A stretch of 64,000 nt of DNA from Phocaeicola coprocola DSM 17136 (GCF_000154845.1 NZ_DS981509.1:1-64000), one strand, 5' to 3'. Counted from the stretch's first letter, positions 1 through 8,988 are shown. Numbers and translations are program-made. Notes: a model not told the origin generated them from the sequence alone.

Positions 1-342
1 TTTATGATGAATATTCCAAATTGAATGCTTCAATTCATGCTAAAAGCATTTTTAAAGCAAGATACGAAACTCTAAATGAAACATTTCAAAAAGCCTATCA
101 AGAATATAGCCAAAATGAAAAAATCAAATCTACTATAAATATTTACCAACTGGATTCAGATAAACTATGGCTGTTGTTTTTATTTATTACAGATTTTACA
201 GAAAGTTGTTTCTATGAAGATACAAATATAGAAGAACATTCAATATCAGATTTCTGTAAAGAGTGCATTTCATTAATTGAAAATAGTAACGATGTTAATA
301 TTACCATTACCTCACCTGATAAGAGAATTAGCCTAAAAAATC
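1..342 (+). pseudogene. 3' part of an unknown gene, cut by the insertion sequence
   Basis: A reading frame is open from the left window edge (frame starting at base 3) and enters the insertion sequence, where it stops at 404 after about 20 codons of IS-derived sequence. The native part ends near base 342 and encodes about 113 residues, rich in Asn, Ser, Ile and acidic residues and markedly AT-rich. I recognise no domain. It does not resemble the RND pump fragment on the other side of the IS, so the two flanks were not one gene. The true start lies outside the window. It is most likely the remnant of an accessory gene left by an IS-mediated rearrangement. Confidence 0.5.
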
Positions 343-378
343 GGCACAGTTGCATAAGTCCGTGGCAATATAATCATG

Positions 379-1839
379 TTATCCAAAGATTATGGATGCT
401 CTGAACATAAAGAAAGGTAAATCCTGCACACCGCGTAGTTGTGCTCTAAAGCCTTTCAACTTAGAGTTAAGAGATTCAGCATGAGCATTGGTTGATCTGT
501 TTATGAAGTAATTTAGTACTTCTTCTTCCTTGTACTTGATGGCATCCCTTGCAGCCTTTACTTCACGCAACGTACAAACTGAAACCTTCTGATACCACTC
601 ATGCAGTTTAACCTTAGCAGTACCCCGGTCGATAGACTTGTTGCTAAACACGCTTCTTAGGCTACAAATCAAAGTATATGCATCCTTTATCTTTGGGAAC
701 ATCCTGAAAAGTATCTTTGCACGTGTTTTCTGCCTGTCAGTCCATTTTTCACCACTCACACTCAGCAGATACTTGCTTCTTGTCAGTAGTTCTATGACAG
801 TTTCGCCATTGGCAAGCATGGTTGGTCTGAAGCGTTTGTTCAACCTCTGTGGCTTGCGTCCCCGCTTCTTGCCTTTGTATTTCTTTGGATGTTTCTTGCG
901 GTAGTATTTACGGCTCTTTACCAGCTGTTCAAGTTTCTTTTTGAACATGGCCTTCTCCTTGTTTTGTGCTTTCTGTGCTTCTCGTTTAGCTTTGAGGCGG
1001 AGTTCCTCCACTGCTTCGATACAACGTTTGACGATATGGAAGCAGTCAATGACTATGGCTGCATTGGGAAAGGCTTCTGTGACGACAGCAAACATGCTGT
1101 CAGAGAAGTCCATGGTGACTTCCTCGACCTGCTCTCGCTGTTCCTGCGGTATCTGCATAAGAACATTGATAATGTCTGATGCCTTAGTGCCTTTTACTGC
1201 TGCTATTAAGGTGTGACGTTTGCCATGCCCTTCTTTGTTGGTCAAGAATGTCATCAGGTCCTTGTGGAGCATGGTCTCGTCAATGCCCAGCCGTTTGCCT
1301 ATGTTCTTAGGATGCAGCACCCAGTCCTCTGCATGACTGGCTTGTTCCCAATTACGGAAACCGCTCAGATGATCCTTGTAAGCACGCTCCAGGTTATTGC
1401 CATCTACCTTAAAGTATAGCCCCGGCGAGCGGGCCGTTATCGGGTAGGTATCCAAATATTTTTTTAAGACATCAGCAAACTCCTTAGAGTAGCTGGTGTT
1501 GTCAGCAAGCAACGAGTACCTGTCAAGGATTATGTTTCTGCCTTCTGCCGTTAACCGTCTGCGACGTCTGACATGAAGAACGACCTTGTGATCACGGATA
1601 GGAAAGTCGTTAACCTGACGGCTTTCCGTGAAACCATTGGGCTTAAGGTCGTGCCACTCTTCTTCCCGTGCATCTTTTTCGTCAAGATAGATGTGAAGAA
1701 GGACGCGCTCATTACCAGTCTCTTCAATAATGCCAGTGTGGTCTTCGTTAACGGCTGTAACGTCGAAGAACTTAAGTATGCCTTTGGGAAGAAGGTAACT
1801 TGCCAGAATCTTATAGTCAAATGCTGATTGCTTACTCAT
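379..1839 (-). CDS. ISL3 family transposase
   Basis: DDE transposase of 486 residues from the ATG at 1837-1839; an in-frame ATG at 1869 lies upstream of the promoter -7 box and is unlikely to be used. The recognisable blocks, in order, are GIDETML (first catalytic Asp), TMDFSDSMFAVV with VIDCFHIVK (second Asp region), a very basic stretch rich in KK and RK pairs, and STNAHAESLNSKLKGFRAQLRG near the C-terminus, which carries the final Glu and is typical of the DDE_Tnp_ISL3 fold. The reading frame is intact, so the element may still be active. It should catalyse cut-and-paste transposition through the inverted repeats at 343 and 1937. Confidence 0.88.
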   Translation of the reverse strand: MSKQSAFDYKILASYLLPKGILKFFDVTAVNEDHTGIIEETGNERVLLHIYLDEKDAREEEWHDLKPNGFTESRQVNDFPIRDHKVVLHVRRRRRLTAEGRNIILDRYSLLADNTSYSKEFADVLKKYLDTYPITARSPGLYFKVDGNNLERAYKDHLSGFRNWEQASHAEDWVLHPKNIGKRLGIDETMLHKDLMTFLTNKEGHGKRHTLIAAVKGTKASDIINVLMQIPQEQREQVEEVTMDFSDSMFAVVTEAFPNAAIVIDCFHIVKRCIEAVEELRLKAKREAQKAQNKEKAMFKKKLEQLVKSRKYYRKKHPKKYKGKKRGRKPQRLNKRFRPTMLANGETVIELLTRSKYLLSVSGEKWTDRQKTRAKILFRMFPKIKDAYTLICSLRSVFSNKSIDRGTAKVKLHEWYQKVSVCTLREVKAARDAIKYKEEEVLNYFINRSTNAHAESLNSKLKGFRAQLRGVQDLPFFMFRASIIFG

Positions 1840-1844
1840 GAGTG

Positions 1845-1852
1845 CAAAGGTA
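1845..1852 (-). promoter_or_regulatory. -7 element of the transposase promoter
   Basis: Reads TACCTTTG on the minus strand, a perfect TAnnTTTG box. Its downstream edge is only 5 nt from the ATG at 1839, so transcripts would start at or beside the start codon. No clear TTTG -33 element lies at the usual spacing. Confidence 0.5.
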
Positions 1853-1937
1853 ATGCTTCTTATAAACATTTAAGCATTAAACAAGAAAATAGAGACCTAT
1901 ACTACAAAAATAAGCCACGGATATTTGCAACTGTGCC

Positions 1938-2465
1938 CAAAATCCGCTTATTATGGGAGCACTCGCCATTGCAGCTGTCATGATATTATTTATCCTGATA
2001 GCTCATTTCCACCGTCTAAGTATTGCATTACTTATTTTCGGCAGCATGACATTCTGTGTTTTCGGTACAGCAATAGGTGTTTTGATTCAGGGAGTTGACT
2101 TCAGTATGACATGTACACTGGGTATTATCAGTTTGATGGGAATCATTGTCCGTAACGGAATCATTATGATCGACTATGCCGAAGAGTTGCGAAATACCGA
2201 AAAATTATGTGTACGTGATGCTATTTATCATTCTGCACGCCGACGCATGCGACCGATTTTCCTGACTTCCGCAGCAGCTTCTATGGGAGTCATTCCGATG
2301 ATTTTGGGCAAAAGTGGATTGTGGATGCCTATGGGAACCGTTATTTGCTACGGAACTCTTATCACCATGATCTTCCTGCTGACCGTTCTTCCGGTTCTGT
2401 ACATGCTATTGTTTAGAGGTTCCACCCGTAAACGCGCTATCAATGAGCAGCTTGAGCTTCAATAA
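1938..2465 (+). pseudogene. C-terminal fragment of an RND efflux pump inner-membrane subunit
   Basis: About 170 residues match the last membrane block of AcrB/MexB-type RND transporters. Hydrophobic segments surround the conserved GIISLMGIIVRNGIIMIDYAEE and the ARRRMRPIFLTS loop, and the product ends with the final two transmembrane helices and a short basic tail. RND pumps are normally about 1,000-1,050 residues, so roughly five sixths, including both large periplasmic loops, is missing. The frame runs straight out of the IS right end with no start signal; ATG 1953 is simply the first internal Met. It cannot form a pump. The gene probably belonged with the intact outer-membrane factor downstream, 41 bp away. 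Confidence 0.85.
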
Positions 2466-2506
2466 CATAATAAACAAAAGATAGCTATCAAAAATTAGTT
2501 ACGATT

Positions 2507-3793
2507 ATGAAAAGAAAAAACATCATATCTTTATTCCTGCTGTCGGCAGGCTGTATGTTGCCGCTATGTGCTTCTGCCCAACATGTCTATTCGCTGGACG
2601 AATGTATAGAAGCTGCTCTCGACAACAATGTACGCATGAAAAATGCTCAAAACAACCTCCGCATGGTGGAACACAGCAAACAAGAGGCTTTCAGTAAATA
2701 CTTTCCCACGGTAAGTGCCATGGGAAGCGGGTTCCTCGCCGACAAAAGTCTGGTACGTATGGGACTATCACCCGAAATGCAGATGGCCTTTATGAAAAAC
2801 GGACTTGTGGGTGATGTTTCTGCTACCCTGCCACTGTTCACCGGCGGACAGATAGTCAACGGAAACAAACTGGCTAAGGTAAATGTAGAAGTAAACCGAC
2901 TCCAGCAGCGCCAGTCGCAAAACGAGGTGACTCTGACAGTCGAAAATTATTTCTGGCAGGTAGTAATGCTGAAAGAAAAATTGCAGACTATCAGTACACT
3001 CGACAAGCAACTGACACAATTACTTCAGGATGTGGAAACCAGCGTTCAAGCCGGTGTTACAACCCGCAATGATTTATTACAAGTACAACTCCGACAGAAC
3101 GAAATACAAAGTAAACGCATTCAGGCAGAAAACATGCTTTCACTGTCACGAAGCATGCTTGCACAATATATAGGACATCCGGCAGACAGCATAGAAGTTG
3201 CGGCAACGTTGAAAGATACGTTACCGCAGGGACCGGAAGGACTTTACACTCCACCCGAAGCAGCGCTAGCTACAACAAACGAATACAATCTTCTTCAACA
3301 AAATGTAAAGGCAAGCAGCCTGCAACATAAAATGGCTATAGGAAAAAACTTGCCGACCATAGCTATCGGAGGAGGCTATGCCTACGAAAACCTGTTAGGA
3401 AAGGATCATACATTCTGTCTGGGATTCGCTACGGTATCCGTACCAATCTCAGGCTGGTGGGGAGGCTCGCACGATATCCAGCGTCAGAAACTACAATTAC
3501 GCAATGCCGAGAATCAGCTTGCCGACCAGAATCAGTTGCTGGTAATCCGTATGAAACATACATGGGATGACCTGAATGATGCCTACAAACAAGTCAAGAT
3601 AGCCTTACTTTCCATCGAACAGGCTAAAGAAAACCTGCGTTTGAACACAGACTATTATGCGGCCGGCACATGTACCATGAGCGATTTGCTCGACGCACAA
3701 AGCCTCTATCAGCAAAGTCGTGACAAATACGTAGAAACCTATGCCCAGTATGAAGTAAAAAAACGTGAATACCTGCAAGTGACAGGACGATAG
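2507..3793 (+). CDS. TolC-like outer membrane efflux protein
   Basis: 428 residues with a signal peptide (MKRKN, then a hydrophobic core ending near CASAQ) and two outer-membrane-efflux-protein repeats of long amphipathic helices. The opening YSLDECIEAALDNN is the usual start of OEP family proteins, and LDAQSLYQQSRDKYVETYAQYEVKKREYLQVTG is the usual C-terminal helix. It should trimerise as the outer-membrane duct of a tripartite pump. Its inner-membrane partner is truncated immediately upstream, and no membrane fusion protein is visible in the window. If transcription once came from the lost upstream genes, expression now depends on the IS or on a weak local promoter. The protein may serve another pump. 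Confidence 0.9.
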   Translation: MKRKNIISLFLLSAGCMLPLCASAQHVYSLDECIEAALDNNVRMKNAQNNLRMVEHSKQEAFSKYFPTVSAMGSGFLADKSLVRMGLSPEMQMAFMKNGLVGDVSATLPLFTGGQIVNGNKLAKVNVEVNRLQQRQSQNEVTLTVENYFWQVVMLKEKLQTISTLDKQLTQLLQDVETSVQAGVTTRNDLLQVQLRQNEIQSKRIQAENMLSLSRSMLAQYIGHPADSIEVAATLKDTLPQGPEGLYTPPEAALATTNEYNLLQQNVKASSLQHKMAIGKNLPTIAIGGGYAYENLLGKDHTFCLGFATVSVPISGWWGGSHDIQRQKLQLRNAENQLADQNQLLVIRMKHTWDDLNDAYKQVKIALLSIEQAKENLRLNTDYYAAGTCTMSDLLDAQSLYQQSRDKYVETYAQYEVKKREYLQVTGR

Positions 3794-3844
3794 AAATAAG
3801 GAATAAAAATAAGAGGTTTTGACAATTCTTCTGACATTTATTTC

Positions 3845-3852
3845 TAACTTTG
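3845..3852 (+). promoter_or_regulatory. -7 element upstream of pyrH
   Basis: TAACTTTG lies 26 nt before the pyrH ATG. A TTTTGAC is found upstream at 3817-3823, but the spacing (23 nt) is longer than the usual 19-20. Confidence 0.5.
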
Positions 3853-3878
3853 CGACTAAACATTAAAAAAATTAATTT

Positions 3879-4589
3879 ATGGCAAAGTTCAAACGTATTC
3901 TGTTAAAGCTCAGCGGCGAAAGCTTAATGGGAGAAAAGAAATATGGTATCGACGAAAAACGTCTGGGCGAATATGCACAGCAGATTAAGGAAATCCACGA
4001 CATGGGTGTACAGATCGGCATCGTTATCGGTGGCGGAAACATCTTCCGTGGACTGACTGGAGCCGGAAAGGGATTCGACCGTGTGAAAGGTGACCAGATG
4101 GGTATGCTGGCAACAGTTATCAATAGCTTGGGATTGAGTTCTGCTTTGGTTGTAGCCGGAGTTAAGGCTCGTGTACTGACTGCTATCCGTATGGAACCGA
4201 TCGGTGAGTTCTATACCAAATGGAAAGCTATCGAAGCCATGGAAAACGGTGAAGTAGTCATCATGTCTGCCGGAACCGGAAACCCATTCTTCACAACCGA
4301 TACAGGTTCTTCACTGCGTGGTATCGAAATTGAAGCTGATGTTATGCTGAAAGGTACACGTGTAGACGGTATCTATACTGCTGACCCGGAAAAAGATCCG
4401 ACAGCTACCAAGTTCGATGAAATCACTTACGACGAAGTTCTGGCACGTGGCTTGAAAGTAATGGACCTGACCGCTACTTGTATGTGTAAGGAAAACAACC
4501 TGCCGATTATCGTATTCGATATGGATACAGTAGGTAACCTGAAGAAAGTCATGTCTGGAGAGAACATTGGAACAATGGTTCACAACTAA
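3879..4589 (+). CDS. pyrH: UMP kinase (uridylate kinase)
   Basis: 236 residues, the normal length for bacterial UMP kinases of the amino acid kinase superfamily. Visible motifs are LKLSGES near residue 9 (phosphate binding), GGGNIFRG at 51-58, TGNPFFTTDTGS in the middle (UMP site) and DGIYTADPEKDP (nucleotide site). The enzyme phosphorylates UMP to UDP with ATP in pyrimidine nucleotide synthesis, in the cytoplasm, as a homohexamer. It has its own promoter and a hairpin downstream, so it is probably monocistronic. In many genomes pyrH sits with tsf and frr; those are not here. Confidence 0.97.
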   Translation: MAKFKRILLKLSGESLMGEKKYGIDEKRLGEYAQQIKEIHDMGVQIGIVIGGGNIFRGLTGAGKGFDRVKGDQMGMLATVINSLGLSSALVVAGVKARVLTAIRMEPIGEFYTKWKAIEAMENGEVVIMSAGTGNPFFTTDTGSSLRGIEIEADVMLKGTRVDGIYTADPEKDPTATKFDEITYDEVLARGLKVMDLTATCMCKENNLPIIVFDMDTVGNLKKVMSGENIGTMVHN

Positions 4590-4606
4590 ACCAGATTTAT
4601 TATTTT

Positions 4607-4675
4607 CACCACAGAAGATAAAGTTTCTCCATCATCGGTATGGAAAATATAACTTTTTCTTCTGTGGTGTTTTTT
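4607..4675. terminator. Long-loop hairpin between pyrH and the histidine phosphatase
   Basis: A 12-bp perfect stem (CACCACAGAAGA at 4607-4618 with TCTTCTGTGGTG at 4658-4669) encloses a 39-nt loop and is followed by six T's on the plus strand. It can terminate pyrH and may also serve the convergent minus-strand gene ending at 4689. The loop is unusually long for an intrinsic terminator. Confidence 0.6.
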
Positions 4676-4688
4676 ATGCCCTTTCTCC

Positions 4689-5207
4689 TCATTCCATCGT
4701 CAGACGGACTACCTCACAATTATCCATGTGTGGTACAGTGGTCAGCTGATCGACAGGTATGCCTGCCAGATAAGCCCGCAGCGAACGGTTTATCAAGCCG
4801 TGAGCCACTACCAATATGCATTTTCCTTCGTAATGCTGCCGGATATATTCCAGACATTTTCCAGCACGTTCGTAAAGCATTTCACGTGTTTCAGCATCAG
4901 CCGGCAAATGTGTCCGGTCTACCGAGTCGAGCGGAAGTCCGGTCCAGCTTCCCCAGTCTATTTCACGCAATAGAGGCGTTGTCTGCCACGGCAGGTTCCT
5001 GTCGCCTACAGCAAGACGAACTGTGTCAATCACCCGCTGCAAGTCACTGCTCAGTATAGCATCCAGTGGAATATCCTGCAAACGTTTGCCTAATTCTACA
5101 GCCTGCTGCTTTCCCTCTTCCGTAAGATGTCCAGGCAGGTGTCCCTGAAAAATACGACTGATATTTTCCTCTGTCTGTCCATGACGGACCAAGTATATGG
5201 TTATCAT
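4689..5207 (-). CDS. Histidine phosphatase family protein (phosphoglycerate mutase-like)
   Basis: 172 residues from the ATG at 5205-5207, which puts the hallmark YLVRHGQTEEN motif at the N-terminus as usual; a longer in-frame start at 5264 adds a stretch without homology and overlaps a hairpin. Other motifs are LSSDLQR with Arg for phosphate contact, the acidic REIDWGSWTG loop with the proton donor Glu, and VVAHGLINR with the second catalytic His. The fold forms a phosphohistidine intermediate. Candidate substrates include phosphosugars and alpha-ribazole phosphate (CobC-like), and sequence alone does not decide. It lies downstream of ettA on the same strand, separated by a hairpin. Confidence 0.85.
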   Translation of the reverse strand: MITIYLVRHGQTEENISRIFQGHLPGHLTEEGKQQAVELGKRLQDIPLDAILSSDLQRVIDTVRLAVGDRNLPWQTTPLLREIDWGSWTGLPLDSVDRTHLPADAETREMLYERAGKCLEYIRQHYEGKCILVVAHGLINRSLRAYLAGIPVDQLTTVPHMDNCEVVRLTME

Positions 5208-5240
5208 ATAACAAAATGGTATTAAGCCATCATTAAATGA

Positions 5241-5287
5241 TACGGAGTTGCCGTAAATATGCATTGCATGCCAACGTCAACTCCGTA
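5241..5287 (-). other. Inverted repeat between ettA and the histidine phosphatase
   Basis: A 10-bp perfect stem (TACGGAGTTG at 5241-5250, CAACTCCGTA at 5278-5287) with a 27-nt loop. It follows the ettA stop codon on the minus strand but has no strong T run, so it may be a weak terminator or an mRNA-stabilising hairpin. Confidence 0.4.
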
Positions 5288-5310
5288 CAAATTATAATAA
5301 ATAAACCCTA

Positions 5311-6999
5311 TCAATCTTCCATCAGCTTGCGATAACGAACGCGCTTCGGCTCTACGTTACCCATACGCTTCATCTTGTTTTCTTCATATTCTGTATATGA
5401 ACCTTCGAAGAAGAATACTTCACTGTTTCCTTCGAATGCAAGAATGTGTGTACAGATACGGTCGAGGAACCAACGGTCGTGGCTGATTACTACCGCACAT
5501 CCGGCAAAGTCTTCCAGACCTTCTTCCAGTGCTCGCAGTGTATTTACGTCAATATCGTTGGTCGGCTCGTCCAGCAACAGCACATTACCTTCTTCTTTCA
5601 GTGCCATGGCCAGATGCAAGCGGTTACGTTCACCACCCGAAAGCATACCGCACAATTTTTCCTGATCAGAACCAGAGAAGTTGAAACGGCTCAGGTAAGC
5701 ACGTGCATTCACATCACGGTTTCCCATACGTATCAAATCATTTCCTCCGCTGATAACCTGATATACAGTCTTGTTCGGGTCAATATCCTTATGCTGCTGG
5801 TCTACGTAAGCTACTTTTACGGTTTCTCCTACTTCGAATTCACCTTTATCAACTTTTTCCAGTCCCATAATCAGGCGGAACAAAGTAGTTTTACCGGCAC
5901 CGTTCGGACCAATGACTCCCACAATACCGTTAGGCGGCAACATAAAGTTCAGGTCGTCGAACAGCAGCTTGTCGCCATACGCCTTTGCTACATGCTTCGC
6001 CTCGATAACCTTGTTTCCCAAACGCGGACCGTTCGGAATGAAGATTTCCAGTTTTTCTTCCTTTTCCTTCACATCTTCATTCAACAACTTATCGTAAGAA
6101 TTCAAACGGGCTTTACCCTTTGCCTGACGTGCCTTAGGAGCCATACGTACCCATTCCAACTCACGTTCCAATGTCTTACGACGCTTGCTGGCAGTCTTTT
6201 CTTCCATTTCCATACGCTTGGTCTTCTGTTCCAGCCAGCTAGAGTAATTACCCTTCCATGGAATACCTTCACCACGGTCCAGCTCCAGAATCCATCCAGC
6301 CACATGGTCAAGGAAGTAACGGTCGTGTGTTACAGCAATCACCGTACCTTCATACTGCTGCAAGTGCTGTTCCAGCCAGTCGATACTTTCTGCATCCAAG
6401 TGGTTGGTAGGCTCGTCCAGCAACAAGATGTCCGGTTTCTGCAACAACAAACGACAGAGAGCTACACGACGGCGTTCACCCCCAGACAGATTTTTCACCG
6501 GCTGGTCTTCGGGCGGACAACGCAATGCGTCCATCGCGCGTTCCAGCTTGCTGTCCAGATTCCATGCATCTGTAGCATCGATTATATCTTGCAACTCAGC
6601 CTGACGGGCAAACAAGGCATCCATTTTTTCGGGATCCTCGTAATACTCCGGCAAACCGAACTTATTGTTTATTTCTTCGTATTCGGCAAGCGTATCGACT
6701 ACATTCTGTACGCCCTCCATTACTACTTCTTTTACAGTCTTGGTATCGTCAAGGTGCGGCTCCTGAGCCAGATAACCGACTGAATATCCCGGAGAGAACA
6801 CAACTTCTCCCTGATAGTTTTTCTCCAGACCGGCAATAATTTTCATCAGGGTAGACTTACCCGAACCATTCAAACCGATGATACCGATCTTCGCTCCGTA
6901 GAAAAAAGATAGGTAGATGTCTTTCAAGACCTGCTTATTGTTCTGGAATGATTTACTCACTCCGACCATAGAAAAGATAATCTTTTTATCGTCTGCCAT
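5311..6999 (-). CDS. ettA: Energy-dependent translational throttle protein EttA (ABC-F ATPase)
   Basis: 562 residues, close to the ~555 of E. coli EttA. There are two ABC cassettes: Walker A GLNGSGKST at 42-50 with signature LSGGE and DEPTNHLD, and a second set with GPNGAGKTT, LSGGE and DEPTNDID. Between them are a charged helical linker containing the ribosome-reading P-site tip, and an arm domain in the first cassette. There are no membrane segments. EttA binds the ribosomal E site and gates the first elongation step in response to the ATP/ADP ratio. It starts 11 nt after the upstream MFS gene ends, so the two are probably cotranscribed. Confidence 0.93.
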   Translation of the reverse strand: MADDKKIIFSMVGVSKSFQNNKQVLKDIYLSFFYGAKIGIIGLNGSGKSTLMKIIAGLEKNYQGEVVFSPGYSVGYLAQEPHLDDTKTVKEVVMEGVQNVVDTLAEYEEINNKFGLPEYYEDPEKMDALFARQAELQDIIDATDAWNLDSKLERAMDALRCPPEDQPVKNLSGGERRRVALCRLLLQKPDILLLDEPTNHLDAESIDWLEQHLQQYEGTVIAVTHDRYFLDHVAGWILELDRGEGIPWKGNYSSWLEQKTKRMEMEEKTASKRRKTLERELEWVRMAPKARQAKGKARLNSYDKLLNEDVKEKEEKLEIFIPNGPRLGNKVIEAKHVAKAYGDKLLFDDLNFMLPPNGIVGVIGPNGAGKTTLFRLIMGLEKVDKGEFEVGETVKVAYVDQQHKDIDPNKTVYQVISGGNDLIRMGNRDVNARAYLSRFNFSGSDQEKLCGMLSGGERNRLHLAMALKEEGNVLLLDEPTNDIDVNTLRALEEGLEDFAGCAVVISHDRWFLDRICTHILAFEGNSEVFFFEGSYTEYEENKMKRMGNVEPKRVRYRKLMED

Positions 7000-7010
7000 A
7001 CTCTTTTATA

Positions 7011-8138
7011 TTAATTAGTTTGATAATGTTTCGTAAAATAACGGTGTATATATACCTGATATAAAAGGAATCCGATTACACAAATCCCCAAAGCTACCTG
7101 ATACGGATTGTTGTTTCCAGCCTGACGGACATATTGCGAAATCCATATACCCAGCATTACTCCTGTTTCCCAAAGTAACTGATAAGTATGATACCCCGTC
7201 CCCCGTTCGCAATGTAAAGGTAAAAGTATCATCATCCGCAGAAACTGCCCGATAGAAAATCCGACTCCGATTCCAACCAGCAGACCCGCTCCGTAAAGGT
7301 ACTCACCTGTGTCTGCATTACAAAGCAGCATTAAACCAGCTCCGGTAAAAAGTTGTCCGATAAAAATCTGTATCCTTCCATTCATCGGTCTGGTAAAAAC
7401 TTGCCTGACAAGCAGGTATATCAAAAAACCGCTTCCTATGCAAAGATAAAAAAAAGCATTGGAAATCATAATGAAAAGCATACCTAAAACCATAGGTACC
7501 GTCATCATATTTATTCCGGGAAGCAAGGTCCGGAAAAGGATAAACCTGTCGAACGAACACAACGGCAGGTCTAAAGGCGCACGGAAGCATACTGTTACCA
7601 TGGAAACAAGCACAATGGCAACCGCACATAAAAAAGCAGAAAAATACAATAACGTATCAAAACTGAGATAATTTCCTCCCTCAATTCCGATAATAATACC
7701 ACTCAACATCCCGACAATGCTACTCCAGGTAAATACACGGTTTGCCGCATTACGATTGTTACTTGGAGTTACATCAATGGCCAAAGTACTTCCGGTTGCC
7801 ATCAAGACAATACCAAACAGTGCCCCTTGTAAAATACGGAGCAAAACAACCATCTCTACGGAAGAGACATAAGGATACAATATCCCTACCAGTGCCAGCA
7901 ACATGATACTCCGGGTACAAACATTTTTCCGGCTAAATGTATCGACCAAATAATTATTAAAAGCTCCGGGAAGGAACAAAGCGATGCCGAATACAGCTGT
8001 TACCCCTGCAGCCTGTAGTTCAGAACAACTCCAGGCTTGAATCATCCACCGATGAATCAGAGGAAACAACATGTAAACCGCTATATAGAGTAATATGTTA
8101 GCTGCAATCAATAAAGAAAAGTTTCTATTCCACAGCAT
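7011..8138 (-). CDS. MFS family permease
   Basis: 375 residues made almost entirely of hydrophobic segments, about 11-12 predicted membrane helices, with the layout of the major facilitator superfamily. The loop LVDTFSRKNVCTRS between helices 2 and 3 corresponds to the MFS motif A position, though degenerate. No substrate-specific motif is recognised. It is somewhat shorter than the typical 400 residues. It lies 28 nt downstream of panB and 11 nt upstream of ettA in a same-strand run, which suggests cotranscription but says little about the substrate. A drug or metabolite exporter is plausible. Confidence 0.8.
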   Translation of the reverse strand: MLWNRNFSLLIAANILLYIAVYMLFPLIHRWMIQAWSCSELQAAGVTAVFGIALFLPGAFNNYLVDTFSRKNVCTRSIMLLALVGILYPYVSSVEMVVLLRILQGALFGIVLMATGSTLAIDVTPSNNRNAANRVFTWSSIVGMLSGIIIGIEGGNYLSFDTLLYFSAFLCAVAIVLVSMVTVCFRAPLDLPLCSFDRFILFRTLLPGINMMTVPMVLGMLFIMISNAFFYLCIGSGFLIYLLVRQVFTRPMNGRIQIFIGQLFTGAGLMLLCNADTGEYLYGAGLLVGIGVGFSIGQFLRMMILLPLHCERGTGYHTYQLLWETGVMLGIWISQYVRQAGNNNPYQVALGICVIGFLLYQVYIHRYFTKHYQTN

Positions 8139-8166
8139 ATTTCATACAATAACGGTGAAATAAAAA

Positions 8167-8988
8167 TCAATATTGCTCAGTTTCGTTAGGGAAATCACAC
8201 GATTTCACATCTGCTACATAATGTCCGATAGCATCAGTCATTATGGTATGTAAGTCTGCATAGCGACGTAAGAAACGTGGACTGAAGCCTTTTGTCATAC
8301 CCAACATATCGGCAACAACCAATACTTGTCCATCGACAGCTCCACCTGCTCCGATACCGATAACAGGAATTGTAAGTTCGGAAGCTACACGAGCAGCCAG
8401 ATCTGCCGGAATTTTTTCCAGAACCAAAGCAAAACAGCCTGCCTCTTCCAGCAAATGAGCATCACGAATCAGTTTTTCAGCTTCAGCATCGCCTTTGGCA
8501 CGCACACCATAGGTACCATATTTATTGATAGATTGTGGCATCAGTCCCAGATGTCCCATCACAGGCATACCGGCACCGATAATCTTTGTTATTGTTTCGA
8601 TTACTTCTTCGCCACCTTCAAGCTTAAGAGCATCAGCTCCGGTTTCCTTCATGATACGAATTGCGTTACGTACTCCGTCGAACGGATCTGCCTGATAAGA
8701 ACCGAAAGGCATGTCGACAACCACCAGTGCACGCTTTACACCACGCATTACAGACTTGCCGTGATAAATCATCTGGTCGATTGTAATAGGCAATGTAGTC
8801 ACATTACCCGCCATAACGTTCGATGCAGAATCACCTACCAAAATAACATCTACTCCAGCCCCGTCAACAATCTGGGCAATCGTATAATCATAAGAGGTCA
8901 ACATGGAAATTTTTTCACCTCTTTCTTTCATTTCAATCAAACGGTGAGTTGTCACTTTTCGTGTATCACCAGAAAGATATCCTGCCAT
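8167..8988 (-). CDS. panB: 3-methyl-2-oxobutanoate hydroxymethyltransferase
   Basis: 273 residues, the standard length for PanB, a TIM barrel of the phosphoenolpyruvate/pyruvate superfamily. [15 protein letters not shown] carries the metal-binding Asp, and [28 protein letters not shown] and LEKIPADLA (catalytic Glu) follow in order. It adds a hydroxymethyl group from methylene-tetrahydrofolate to 2-oxoisovalerate, giving ketopantoate, the first committed step to pantothenate and CoA. The start is supported by an AAGGAG Shine-Dalgarno (8997-9002) 8 nt upstream, unusual here, and a -7 box at 9021-9028. panC and panD are not nearby. Confidence 0.96.
   Translation of the reverse strand: MAGYLSGDTRKVTTHRLIEMKERGEKISMLTSYDYTIAQIVDGAGVDVILVGDSASNVMAGNVTTLPITIDQMIYHGKSVMRGVKRALVVVDMPFGSYQADPFDGVRNAIRIMKETGADALKLEGGEEVIETITKIIGAGMPVMGHLGLMPQSINKYGTYGVRAKGDAEAEKLIRDAHLLEEAGCFALVLEKIPADLAARVASELTIPVIGIGAGGAVDGQVLVVADMLGMTKGFSPRFLRRYADLHTIMTDAIGHYVADVKSCDFPNETEQY

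Larger units (their letters stand above)
343..1937 (-). mobile_element. ISL3-type insertion sequence, about 1595 bp
   Basis: The ends are imperfect terminal inverted repeats: 343-366 reads GGCACAGTTGCA then CCGTGGC after five variable bases, and the reverse complement of 1914-1937 gives the same with 3 of 24 mismatches. One transposase gene fills the interior on the minus strand. There is no clean 8-bp target duplication, which ISL3 elements usually make. Only AAAATC is shared, at 337-342 on the left and 1939-1944 on the right with one base in between. Different genes flank the two sides, which fits recombination between two IS copies or an IS-adjacent deletion rather than simple insertion. 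Confidence 0.85.

Noticed and set aside
5446-6783. 445-codon plus-strand frame opposite ettA
   Set aside because: It is a shadow of the conserved ettA coding strand. Its translation is low-complexity in Val, Thr, Phe and Gln, with no domain, and ettA is certain.
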